The notes beneath the pieces were generated by a model. The model searched no databases. It was given only the letters and a program-made list of their open reading frames with translations, and was not told the origin of the DNA. Below, piece by piece: positions 16,277-24,423 of a DNA stretch of 62,899 nucleotides (the stretch's first letter is position 1; each line of letters begins with the position of its first letter). Source of the DNA: Pseudomonas sp. ACN8 (GTDB lineage: Bacteria > Pseudomonadota > Gammaproteobacteria > Pseudomonadales > Pseudomonadaceae); assembly GCF_002303925.1 (NCBI RefSeq), contig NZ_MRCS01000041.1, positions 1 to 62,899 on the forward strand, read 5' to 3'. The translations under genes and the position numbers were made by a program.

Positions 16277-17073
16277 TCGCTTTTGTCCCTGTTCAAGATA
16301 TTGGCAATCCAGGTCAGAACCAGCACAAAGAAGAAGTAGGAGATCACCAGCGCACTGGTGAAATGGCCGCTGCTGTTGCGCATGTTGTTGAGGTAGACCT
16401 GCAGGGTTTCGTAGCGGGTACCGACCAGAATGTTGGCGAACACGAACTCACCGAACAGGAACGAGAACGACAGCAGCAACGCCACCATCAGGCCCTTGCG
16501 CAGGTTCGGCAGCACCACCAGGAGGGCTGCCTGGAAGGTGCTGGCGCCGAGCAACTGGGCGGCGTCCATCAGGTCGCGCAGGTTGATCGCTTGCAGGTTG
16601 TTGGTGATCGCCCGGTACATGAACGGCAGCGCCACGGTGAAGTAGCAACCGATCAGGATCCACGGCGTCCCGACCATGGCGAACGGTCCGGAACCGTAGA
16701 GCTGCAACAGCCCCACCGACGACACCACCGGCGGCACGGCGAAGGGCAGCAGGATCAGGATGTTCATCAGCGCGTCGAGTTTCGGGAAGTGGTAATGCAC
16801 CACGAACAGCAACGGCAGAATCAGCACCACCGAAAGGATCAGCGAACCGACGCAGACCAGCAGCGATTGTCCGAACGCATTCAGGAAGCGCGGATCGCTC
16901 CACAACTGGATGTACCACTTGAGGGTGAAACCGCTGGGCAGGATGGTCGCCGACCAACTACTGGCGATCGAGTAGATCAGCGTGCCGGCCAGCGGCAACA
17001 GCAGGATGGCAAACAGCAAGTACACCACGACCCGGTGGTAGACACCGGCGGGCCCCAGTTCAGCGCGTGACAT
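16273..17073 (-). CDS. ABC importer permease, second subunit
   Basis: 266-residue inner-membrane protein with six predicted helices and the EAA-type ATPase-contact loop near MDAAQLLGASTFQAALLVVL ... LP. It resembles PotC-class type I importer permeases. It overlaps its neighbours by 14 and 4 bases and would pair with the 281-residue permease to form the channel. Confidence 0.87.
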   Translation of the reverse strand: MSRAELGPAGVYHRVVVYLLFAILLLPLAGTLIYSIASSWSATILPSGFTLKWYIQLWSDPRFLNAFGQSLLVCVGSLILSVVLILPLLFVVHYHFPKLDALMNILILLPFAVPPVVSSVGLLQLYGSGPFAMVGTPWILIGCYFTVALPFMYRAITNNLQAINLRDLMDAAQLLGASTFQAALLVVLPNLRKGLMVALLLSFSFLFGEFVFANILVGTRYETLQVYLNNMRNSSGHFTSALVISYFFFVLVLTWIANILNRDKSE

Positions 17074-17905
17074 GGTAGCTCCTCTTCAACAGCAACTGAT
17101 GCACGATGGTCACCAGGGTCATCAAGGCCACCAGCACCACGGCCAGGGCGCTGGCCAGGTTCGGGTCCAGGGAAATGTCACCGGACACCATTGCCGCGAT
17201 GCGAATCGGCAGCACGTTGAAGTTACCGGTGGTCAAGGCGTACACCGTGGCGTAGGCCCCGAGGGCGTTGGCCAGCAGGATCACGAAGGTGCCCAGCAGT
17301 GCCGGCGTCAATACCGGCAAGCCGATGTGCCGCCAGAATTGCCAGCCGCTCGCGCCGAGCAGTGAAGCAGACTCGCGCCAGTCTTCGCGCAGCGCATCGA
17401 AGGCCGGGTACAGCAACAGCACGCCGAGGGGAATCTGGAAGTAGGTGTAGAGAATGATCAGTCCGGTTTTCGAGTACAGGTTGAAGTCCTGAATGATGCC
17501 GGCCTGCTTGAGCATGATGGTGAAGCTGCCGTTGAAGCCGAGCAGAATGATGAACGCGAAGGCCAGGGGCACACCGGCGAAGTTGCTGGTCATGTTGGCG
17601 AAGGCGTTGACGAAGTTGCGCAGTTTCGAATCGACCCGGCGCAGGGAGTAGGCGCCCAGAATTGCGATGACGATCCCGAACACGCTGGACCAGAAGCTGA
17701 TCTCAAGGCTGTACTGGATGGCCTGCAGGTAAAACTTCGAGCTGAAGATCTTGCTGAAGTTGGCCAGGCCCCAGCCGAATTCTTCCGATTGCAGGCTGTT
17801 GATCATCACCCAGGTCAGCGGTGCGATCTCGAACACGATGAAGAACAGCGCGAACGGGACCAGGCATAAGGCTGCCAGCCATTTACTGCGTGTCATGGCA
17901 TTCAC
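17060..17905 (-). CDS. ABC importer permease, first subunit
   Basis: 281-residue inner-membrane protein with six predicted helices and the EAA-type loop ESASLLGASGWQFWRHIGLP (about residues 177-196). It is PotB-like in size and position. It overlaps the second permease by 14 bases and the upstream phosphodiesterase gene by 4 bases, so translation of all three is coupled. Confidence 0.87.
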   Translation of the reverse strand: MNAMTRSKWLAALCLVPFALFFIVFEIAPLTWVMINSLQSEEFGWGLANFSKIFSSKFYLQAIQYSLEISFWSSVFGIVIAILGAYSLRRVDSKLRNFVNAFANMTSNFAGVPLAFAFIILLGFNGSFTIMLKQAGIIQDFNLYSKTGLIILYTYFQIPLGVLLLYPAFDALREDWRESASLLGASGWQFWRHIGLPVLTPALLGTFVILLANALGAYATVYALTTGNFNVLPIRIAAMVSGDISLDPNLASALAVVLVALMTLVTIVHQLLLKRSYHVTR

Positions 17906-18708
17906 TTCAACAGCTCCCGGCAGACCGGTTTGTCGTGGGGCACGCCGAGCAACTGGCAGACGGTGCCGCAGATCTCGGTCTGTTTCGGCGCGGCACCGGC
18001 GTCGAAGCTGAACGCGTCACCGAGAACGAACAGCGGCACCTCACGTTCTTCCGGCAGCAGGCCGTTGTGGGAGCGGTCGTTGTTCATGCCGTGGTCGGCG
18101 GTGACCAGCACCTGGTAACCGGCATCGAGCCAGCCTTGCAGGTAGTCGGCCAGGATGATGTCGGCCGAGCGGGCACTGTTGCGGTACTGCGGGGTGTCGA
18201 GGCCGTGCTTGTGCCCGGCGTCGTCGATGTTCATCGGGTGGATCAACAGGAAGTTCGGCGTGTGGCGCAGGCGCAGGTTTTCGGCGTCGGCGAACAGGTG
18301 CGAGTCCGGGTAGTGATCGTTCCAGTAGAAATGCCCGTGCTGGATCGGCAGTTTCGGGTCATCGGTGTGACGATCCCTGGCCGCGACGAAGGGCGAACGG
18401 TTGTACAGCTCACTGACCCAGTGATAGGCCGCCGCTGCAGTGACAAGGCCTGCGTCAGTGGCGTAGTGATAGATGCTGCGCTGGTTGGACAGGCGCGAGA
18501 CGTTGTTGTGGACGATACCGCTGTCGATCGGCGCGACGCCGGTCAGGATGCATTCGTACAGCGGTCGGGACAGGGCAGGCAACTCGCACTCCAGTTTGTA
18601 GAGTGCGGCGCGTCCGGCGCCGACGTAAGCCTGCAGGTGCCCCATGGCGTGGCGGGCGACCTCGTAGTTGAGGCCGTCGAGCACGACAAGGATGACGTTG
18701 TGCTTCAT
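17902..18708 (-). CDS. Alkaline phosphatase/phosphodiesterase superfamily enzyme
   Basis: 268-residue member of the type I phosphodiesterase/nucleotide pyrophosphatase group of the alkaline phosphatase superfamily. ILVVLDGLNYE carries the first metal Asp. The nucleophile region is around PALSRPLYECILTGVAP, where Ser or Thr must act. HPMNIDDAGHKHG and VTADHGMN hold the conserved metal ligands. The family includes phosphonoacetate hydrolase. I see no signal peptide, so it is probably cytoplasmic and acts on the imported compound. I start at the ATG at 18706-18708; 16 upstream in-frame codons have no ribosome-binding site and are atypical. It is embedded in the importer operon. Confidence 0.82.
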   Translation of the reverse strand: MKHNVILVVLDGLNYEVARHAMGHLQAYVGAGRAALYKLECELPALSRPLYECILTGVAPIDSGIVHNNVSRLSNQRSIYHYATDAGLVTAAAAYHWVSELYNRSPFVAARDRHTDDPKLPIQHGHFYWNDHYPDSHLFADAENLRLRHTPNFLLIHPMNIDDAGHKHGLDTPQYRNSARSADIILADYLQGWLDAGYQVLVTADHGMNNDRSHNGLLPEEREVPLFVLGDAFSFDAGAAPKQTEICGTVCQLLGVPHDKPVCRELLK

Positions 18709-18756
18709 AGGGGCAAAAACTCCGTGGAACAGGAATTCGGAATTCACTCGGTCCAC

Positions 18757-18846
18757 TGTGGGAGCGAGCCTGCTCGCGATGAGGGACTACCATTCAACAT
18801 CCATGTTGAATGTCTAATCGCTATCGCGAGCAAGCTCGTTCCCACA
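18757..18846. repeat. REP doublet inside the importer operon
   Basis: Inverted REP arms around CATTCAACATCCATGTTGAATG, between the binding-protein gene and the rest of the importer operon. Such elements can stabilise upstream mRNA and raise binding-protein levels relative to the permeases. Confidence 0.9.
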
Positions 18847-18887
18847 GGGATTCTCATTGGCCCATCAAAAAATGGTGGGCCACAGGG

Positions 18888-19952
18888 TTATTGCATATTG
18901 ATGATGACTTCTTCCTGCCACTTCTGAGGAAGGGCCTTGGAGGTCTTTTCCCAGGCGTCCGCGTCTTTGATCGGCGTGACCTTCTTGTACTGCTCGTTCG
19001 GCAGCAGCTTGGCCTTCACGTCTTCCGGCAGTGTGATGTGCTCGGCACGGATCGGACGGGCGTTGCCTTTGGCCAGGTTGATCTGGCCGGCGTCGCTGAA
19101 GATGTATTCGCGGGTCAGCTTGGCGGCGTTCGGGTTTTTCGCGTATTTGTTGATGATGGTGGTGTAGCCGGATATCACCGAGCCGTCGGACGGAATCAGC
19201 ACCACGTAGTCATCCGGATTGGCCATCTTGGCCTTGTAGCTCAGGCCGTTGAAGTCCCAGACCACGCCGACTTCGATTTCGCCTTTTTCCATGGCACCAA
19301 TGACCGGATTGGACATTGACAGTCGACCCTGCTTGGCGATGTCGGCGAACAGATCCAGGGCAGGCTTGAGGTTTTTCTCGTCGCCACCATTGGCCAGTGC
19401 CGCCGCCAGAACGCCGTTCGCAGCCTGGGCAGCAGTGCTCACGTCACCGATGGAAACCTTGTACTTGCCGGTCTTGAGGTCTGCCCACTTGGTTGGCACT
19501 TCGGAACCGTGCAGCAATTTCTTGTTGACGACGAAAGCGATGGTGCCGGTGTAAGCCAGTGCCCAGTTGCCGTCCTTGTCCTTGGCCCAGGCTGGAATTT
19601 GATCCCAGGTCGAAGGCTTGTAAGGCTGGACCACGCCTTGCTTGACCGCGATCGGGCCGAACGCTGCACCGACGTCGCCGATGTCGGCGCTGGCGTTGTC
19701 TTTTTCCGCGGCGAACTTGGCGATTTCCTGGGCCGAACTCATGTCGGTGTCGATGTGCTTGAGGCCGTACTTGTCGCTCAGGTCTTTCCAGGTGCCGGCC
19801 CAGTTGGCCCAGTCATTGGGCATGCCGACGCTGTTGACGGCGCCTTCCGCTTTTGCAGCGGCTTCCAGGGTTTTCAGATCATCGGCCGCCATGGCGGCGG
19901 TGCACATTGCGATGGTCGAGCCTAACAGTGATGCCAGGAAAAACTTTTTCAT
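18888..19952 (-). CDS. ABC importer periplasmic binding protein
   Basis: 354-residue protein with a signal peptide (MKKFFLASLLGSTIAM, cleavage after AMA near residue 22) and the class II binding-protein fold of iron, spermidine and 2-aminoethylphosphonate-type receptors (TGTIAFVVNKKLL, EIEVGVVWDFNGLSYKAKM, GYTTIINKYAKNPNAAKL). It delivers substrate to the permeases downstream. The intergenic region upstream contains a GntR-type palindrome. The substrate is not certain from sequence. Confidence 0.87.
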   Translation of the reverse strand: MKKFFLASLLGSTIAMCTAAMAADDLKTLEAAAKAEGAVNSVGMPNDWANWAGTWKDLSDKYGLKHIDTDMSSAQEIAKFAAEKDNASADIGDVGAAFGPIAVKQGVVQPYKPSTWDQIPAWAKDKDGNWALAYTGTIAFVVNKKLLHGSEVPTKWADLKTGKYKVSIGDVSTAAQAANGVLAAALANGGDEKNLKPALDLFADIAKQGRLSMSNPVIGAMEKGEIEVGVVWDFNGLSYKAKMANPDDYVVLIPSDGSVISGYTTIINKYAKNPNAAKLTREYIFSDAGQINLAKGNARPIRAEHITLPEDVKAKLLPNEQYKKVTPIKDADAWEKTSKALPQKWQEEVIINMQ

Positions 19953-19999
19953 TCCAAAGCTCCTTGGGTCGTGTTCAACGCTGCGATTGCGGTTCGTGT

Positions 20000-20011
20000 T
20001 GGTCTAGGTCA
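20000..20011. promoter_or_regulatory. GntR/UTRA operator-like site, importer side
   Basis: TGGTCTAGGTCA resembles the TGGTnTAGACCA operator bound by PhnF-type GntR/UTRA regulators. It lies 48 bases upstream of the binding-protein gene. One half-site is good and the other has two mismatches. Confidence 0.5.
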
Positions 20012-20289
20012 GCAATACCTGAGCCAATTTAAGGGGGCTGGATGACACTTTGATGTCGCTCGTCGCCCGGAATGACTTTTTGCTCAGCGGTATAGCGACT
20101 GGCCTGCTAAGCGTAGACCATGGTCAAGGCCCCGGAAGGCAAGGGACTTGGCCGATGAATTGCAGGTTGTTGAGGGCAGAGGATGGCGACCGTTGGGCAG
20201 CTTTGTCACATCGCGGTCATCTGCACTGCCTACGCTTGCAGACTATTGAATGAGCCGGTTTACGCTGTGGTTCTGCCCTGAAATGGTGC

Positions 20290-20301
20290 TGGTCTAGTCC
20301 A
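20290..20301. promoter_or_regulatory. GntR/UTRA operator-like site, regulator side
   Basis: TGGTCTAGTCCA, one mismatch from the palindrome TGGTCTAGACCA, ends two bases before the ribosome-binding site of the GntR gene. Its position suggests autoregulation. It shares TGGTCTAG with the site at 20000-20011 in the same intergenic region. Confidence 0.55.
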
Positions 20302-20315
20302 GAAAGGAAACATTG

Positions 20316-21029
20316 ATGCGTGAAGAGGCAACAAAAACGGTAACAGCCATCGGCCAGGTGCTTCAGGAGCAGATCGACCACGGACTGTTGACTCCCGGCA
20401 GCAAATTGCCGGCCGAGCGCAAGCTCAGTGAATTGTTCGGCACCACGCGGATCACCTTGCGTGAAGCGTTGTTGCAGTTGGAGTCACAGGGTCAGATTTA
20501 TCGCGAGGAGCGTCGCGGCTGGTTCGTCTCGCCGCCACGCCTGGCCTACAACCTCATGCAGCGCAGCCACTTTCACGCGATGGTCAGCGCCCAGGGGCGG
20601 GTGCCGTCCACCGAGGTGATTTCGGCGCGATTGCAACCGGCCTCGGCGGCGGTGTGTGCCTGGCTGCAATTGCCGGCGCTGTCGAGCGTGATTCAGATCT
20701 GCCGCTCACGGCGGATCGACGGGCGACTGGTGTTGTATGTGGAGCACTATCTGAACCCGCAGTACTTTCCCGGGATCCTCGATTTCGATTTGAATCAGTC
20801 GATCACCGAGTTGTATGCGCGGCATTACGACTTGCACTACGGGCGGGTGCGCTTCGAGATTGTGCCCACGGCGTTGTCAGTGGATGCGGCGGCGGCGTTG
20901 AAGGTATCGGTGGGCAGTCCGGGCCTGCGGATTGCCCGGGTCAACTATGACCAGCATGAACGCCTGATCGACTGCGATCTGGAGTTCTGGCGACATGATG
21001 CGATTCATGTCGGTGTGGATGTGGTTTGA
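20316..21029 (+). CDS. GntR-family regulator with UTRA domain
   Basis: 237-residue regulator. The N-terminal GntR winged helix (about 8-72) has PGSKLPAERKLSELFGTTRI and TLREALLQLESQGQIYREER. The C-terminal UTRA/HutC effector domain (about 92-235) is typical of regulators of histidine, phosphonate and amino-sugar genes. It is divergent from the ABC importer and is its likely regulator. I use the ATG at 20316, seven bases after AAAGGA; an adjacent TTG at 20313 is also possible. Confidence 0.88.
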   Translation: MREEATKTVTAIGQVLQEQIDHGLLTPGSKLPAERKLSELFGTTRITLREALLQLESQGQIYREERRGWFVSPPRLAYNLMQRSHFHAMVSAQGRVPSTEVISARLQPASAAVCAWLQLPALSSVIQICRSRRIDGRLVLYVEHYLNPQYFPGILDFDLNQSITELYARHYDLHYGRVRFEIVPTALSVDAAAALKVSVGSPGLRIARVNYDQHERLIDCDLEFWRHDAIHVGVDVV

Positions 21030-21084
21030 TTCTGCTTCAGTTGTTCGTGAAGTAAGCGTGAGCTAAGGCGCGGCAAGTGCGTGT

Positions 21085-21113
21085 TTGATCTGATGGTTAA
21101 ATATTGATATTAA
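21085..21113 (+). promoter_or_regulatory. Probable sigma-70 promoter of the orphan gene
   Basis: TTGATC (21085-21090), a 17-base spacer and TATTAA (21108-21113) in a markedly AT-rich segment between the GntR gene and the orphan gene. Confidence 0.5.
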
Positions 21114-21212
21114 TTAATGCGCTGTTTTGCTGTTTTTGTTTGTGTTTTCTGAGTAGGTTTAGGGGCGCCGCTACACAGGCGGTATTGGAGCTATTTATAT
21201 AAGGATATTGTT

Positions 21213-21761
21213 ATGACAGCATCGACTTTTTCATTTTCTGCCACCCTGCATATTTCCGGGTACCCGGTCAGGGTGCTGGAAAATGGAAGTATAGGAACGC
21301 AATGGAACGGTGGCGAACCAACACTGTTTTATTTTAATTTTGTAGGTAGTTACTGCAGTATCTATGTGGCTGGGGAGCAGGCTGCCTGCGTAAGTTGCGA
21401 TGAGAGAGGGTATCTGGTGCTACGCGCTCAGCCGACAATTTTTCATCTGCAAGATACCGAGACGGGCTCAATGGAGTGGAGTGGTGTTGCCGCTGGGAGC
21501 GCTTTGATTAATCTGTCTACAGTTTACGGTGGGCCGGTTCTGCAGTTTGGTGGGGATGATGCTTTCAATGATAGAGATACACTCTATAACTTTCTGATAG
21601 CCGCCCAGAAAGTCAAGGTAGAGACCATTCGGGACACTGTTAAATATATAGTGCCAAGCGGGGAGGATAGCTGGAAAAGTATTTCTGAAAAACAATCATA
21701 CTCTCCAAAGCCAGTGTCGATTGGGCTGAGCATTAAAAATATTGGAGTACCCGGCTCTTGA
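21213..21761 (+). CDS. AT-rich orphan protein of unknown function
   Basis: 182-residue protein with no signal peptide, membrane helix or family I recognise. The first 130 residues look beta-rich, with short alternating hydrophobic and Gly/Ser segments (TFSFSATLHISGYPVRVLEN; FNFVGSYCSIYVAGEQAACV). Lectin-like or beta-trefoil folds are possible but unproven. AAGGA precedes the ATG, its own promoter lies upstream and a good terminator follows. Its composition and codons (many TTT, AAT, ATA, AGT) are clearly more AT-rich than its neighbours, a sign of recent acquisition. Confidence 0.72.
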   Translation: MTASTFSFSATLHISGYPVRVLENGSIGTQWNGGEPTLFYFNFVGSYCSIYVAGEQAACVSCDERGYLVLRAQPTIFHLQDTETGSMEWSGVAAGSALINLSTVYGGPVLQFGGDDAFNDRDTLYNFLIAAQKVKVETIRDTVKYIVPSGEDSWKSISEKQSYSPKPVSIGLSIKNIGVPGS

Positions 21762-21804
21762 AGTTGATGCCTGGCAAATCGTAATGCTCTTTAAGGTGAA
21801 ATCA

Positions 21805-21838
21805 GGCAGCGTTGGGTTATTCCCATGCTGCCTTTTCG
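21805..21838 (+). terminator. Terminator of the orphan gene
   Basis: GGCAGCGTTGGG-TTATT-CCCATGCTGCC hairpin followed by TTTTCGTTT, 43 bases after the orphan stop codon and just before the convergent channel gene. Confidence 0.85.
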
Positions 21839-21843
21839 TTTGA

Positions 21844-23997
21844 TTACTCTTGTGACCCCGTGCCGGCTGTCATCACCTGCACGCTCATTCGCGGCATCGC
21901 CAGATCCAGCCCAGCCTCATCCATATGCCGTTTCAGTGACAGATTGAACGCCCGCGAAACCTCCCACTGCTTGATCGGCGCCGTCTTGAAGCGGGCGCGC
22001 AGGATTGCATTGCCCGACTCGAAACTTTCCACCCCCTGGAACTCCAGCGGCGACCAGATATTGCGCCGCTGCAGTGGATCGGTGCGCATTTTCTGGCCGA
22101 CTTCGCGCATCAGTTTGATGGCATTGTCGATGTCCATGTTGGCCGGCACCGCGACCCGGAAGATCGCGTAGCCGAATTCCCGGGAGTAGTTCTTGATGCT
22201 TTTGATTTCACTGAACGGAATGGTGTGAACGATGCCGTCGATGTCCCGCAGACGCACGGTGCGGATGGTCAGGCCTTCGACCGTGCCGAGATGGCCGCCG
22301 ACATCCACGTAGTCGTCGATGGCCAGGGAGTCTTCGATGATGATGAACAACCCGGTAATCAGGTCGGCTACCAGCGACTGCGCACCAAAACCGATGGCCA
22401 GACCGATCACGCCGGCACCGGCCAGCAGGGGCGTGACGTTCATGCCCATGTTCGCCAGGGCGACAATCAGCGCGATGATAAAAATCGCTATGAACAGCAC
22501 GTTGCGAATCAGCGGCATCATTGTCTGTGCGCGGGCGTTGGCCAGGCCTTTGCGCGAGCGGGTCAGCGCGTGATGCACCGCGGTATCGCTGAGAATCCAG
22601 ATCAGCCAGGCGAACAGCAATGTGCCGGCGAGGCTGAACAGTTTGACACTGACTTCGTGGCCGTCGCCTTCGGTAAAGCGGATCAACGACATGCCCCAGA
22701 CCCGCAGGCCAAGTTCGATGAAGGCCAGCCACACCAACAGGTGAACGATGGTGTAGAAGAAGTTTTTCAGCCGTTCCGAATACACGGCGTAGCGCCGGAT
22801 ACCGCGTTGGGGTTTGAGGCCTTGGCGGCGTACCAGTCCGTTGATGACCATGCACAGCACCAGCAAGACGGTGCAGATCAGCGACTGGCGCAGGGCGGTG
22901 CTGGTGTCGCCGGCGGAAATGAACGTTGCGAACAGGGAGATGGCCACCAGCACCAGCGCCGGCACGTACCAGAAGGTGCCGAGAATCGACAGGGTGTCGT
23001 TGAGCGCGCGGCGAGTCAGGCGCCGGGACAACGGCTGGTTGCGGATCAGGTGGGCGATCGGCCGGCGGAAACGCAGGATGAAGCGCCCCGTGGAGAGCGC
23101 TGCCAGGACATTGGCAACTGTTGCGGCGGTGTGGGCCAGATGGCTGCCGAGGCTGTTGACCAGTTGCGGATCGCTCAGTGCTTCGCCAAACGCGGCAAAG
23201 CTGCCGATCAGCCACAGCGGTCGAAACGCCTGGTGCCGCAGGATGTACAAGGCGCGGTGGCGGTGTGGGCCGTCGAGCAGGGAAAAGGCAATCACGCAGA
23301 TGGCGGAGAAGCAGGTGCCGACCACCAGTGCATAGGCCAGCACCATCGCCAGGCTCTTGCCCAGGGACGAGGGCAGGGCGTAGCTCATGTAAACCGTGAT
23401 CACCAGGGCGATCAGCCATGGCCCGAGTTTGCGCAGGGCAAAACGCAGCATGTCCAGGGCCCGGGGGTGTTGCGGCAGTTCTTCGGTCAGGCCGAAACGC
23501 ATCCGCACGCGGTGGCTGATCCAGATCAGGGCGGCGGCCAGCAGGCTCCAGACCATCAGGATCATGGCGAAGGCGAACAGCATGGGCAGCCATTCATTGG
23601 CCGGCAGCGCCAGCGCCGCCAGTTCTTCCCTGGCCTGATCGAACTCACTGGACCAGCGCGTGAGCGGACTGTCGTCGCCGGTAAATTTCTTCTCGATAGT
23701 GGTCAGGGTTCCGCCAATCAGGCCCAGCACGCCTTCTTCGGTAATCGGCTGGGCCTGTTTGGTGGTGTCGCGGAGCTTTTTCAGGTCGGCCAGCAGCTTG
23801 CTGCGTTGCTGGTCGTTTTCCAGCGACTTGATCACTTCGTCCAGGGATTGCCCCAGCGGTTCCTGTGCTTCGGGCTGGGCCTTGGCCTGGTTGTTGAGCA
23901 GGCCCGGCAGGCCGGCCGCCTGGGCAGACGCCACTGACAGCAGCGTCATCAGGCAGACAAGGACAATACACGGGAGGGCAGAAAGACGAGCGAACAC
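21844..23997 (-). CDS. MscS-family mechanosensitive channel, YbiO type
   Basis: 717-residue inner-membrane protein. A signal peptide (cleavage near SAQAAG) is followed by a periplasmic helical region (about 35-135), about ten membrane helices and the MscS core (about 480-700). The pore helix and beta domain are visible in NVTPLLAGAGVIGLAIGFGA, QSLVADLITGLFIIIEDSL and GTVEGLTIRTVRLRDIDG. Size and order match E. coli YbiO, a moderate-conductance channel opened by hypo-osmotic shock. Confidence 0.9.
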   Translation of the reverse strand: MFARLSALPCIVLVCLMTLLSVASAQAAGLPGLLNNQAKAQPEAQEPLGQSLDEVIKSLENDQQRSKLLADLKKLRDTTKQAQPITEEGVLGLIGGTLTTIEKKFTGDDSPLTRWSSEFDQAREELAALALPANEWLPMLFAFAMILMVWSLLAAALIWISHRVRMRFGLTEELPQHPRALDMLRFALRKLGPWLIALVITVYMSYALPSSLGKSLAMVLAYALVVGTCFSAICVIAFSLLDGPHRHRALYILRHQAFRPLWLIGSFAAFGEALSDPQLVNSLGSHLAHTAATVANVLAALSTGRFILRFRRPIAHLIRNQPLSRRLTRRALNDTLSILGTFWYVPALVLVAISLFATFISAGDTSTALRQSLICTVLLVLCMVINGLVRRQGLKPQRGIRRYAVYSERLKNFFYTIVHLLVWLAFIELGLRVWGMSLIRFTEGDGHEVSVKLFSLAGTLLFAWLIWILSDTAVHHALTRSRKGLANARAQTMMPLIRNVLFIAIFIIALIVALANMGMNVTPLLAGAGVIGLAIGFGAQSLVADLITGLFIIIEDSLAIDDYVDVGGHLGTVEGLTIRTVRLRDIDGIVHTIPFSEIKSIKNYSREFGYAIFRVAVPANMDIDNAIKLMREVGQKMRTDPLQRRNIWSPLEFQGVESFESGNAILRARFKTAPIKQWEVSRAFNLSLKRHMDEAGLDLAMPRMSVQVMTAGTGSQE

Positions 23998-24075
23998 TAG
24001 GCGGTCAACCTCGCAGGGAGCGGATCGACCGAGTGTACGAGCCCGTCAAAATCAATGCGAGCCAAGGGTGATGAA

Positions 24076-24252
24076 TTATTCGTTGAGTTTGGCGAGGATC
24101 TTGATCACCACGGTCGCGAGAATGGTCAGCATGCCGATCCACATGGCAAACACGCCGGCATTTTTATCGCGAAAGTTGAAACCGATGGCCAGCAGGAGCA
24201 TCCCGGCAAGAATCGGAATCAACATGGCGTGGAAGGTAGACATCGAAATCAT
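24076..24252 (-). CDS. 58-residue membrane protein
   Basis: Short reading frame starting MISMSTFHAMLIPILAGMLL and ending ILAKLNE, with two predicted membrane helices separated by a charged turn (NFRDKNAGVF). It lies on the channel gene's strand, upstream of it, with 78 bases between. AAGG precedes the ATG at 24250-24252. I know no function. The amphipathic organisation and clean start/stop support a real gene. Confidence 0.65.
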   Translation of the reverse strand: MISMSTFHAMLIPILAGMLLLAIGFNFRDKNAGVFAMWIGMLTILATVVIKILAKLNE

Positions 24253-24317
24253 GGAGACAGCCTTGTCGAAGGGATACTTGAAGTCTAGGCCGCTTTTGAT
24301 GCGGCTGGTGTGATGTG

Positions 24318-24416
24318 TGCAGGAACGAGCTTGCTCGCGATGGGCGTGAACGATGATGGGGACTGCCTGAATGAGCGCGGCGCCCTGACGTTCTTCGCGA
24401 GCAAGCTCGCTCCTAC
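24318..24416. repeat. REP doublet
   Basis: Inverted REP arms (AACGAGCTTGCTCGCGAT ... TTCGCGAGCAAGCTCGCTCC) around a spacer of the GTGAACGATGATG type. It lies between the small membrane protein and apeB. Confidence 0.88.
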
Positions 24417-24423
24417 AGGGTTG

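Noticed and set aside
20041..20058. Possible Pho box near the ABC binding-protein start (GACATCAAAGTGTCAT on the minus strand)
   Set aside because: Only one half-site is good; with the other weak repeat near 20203 it is not strong enough to list as a feature.
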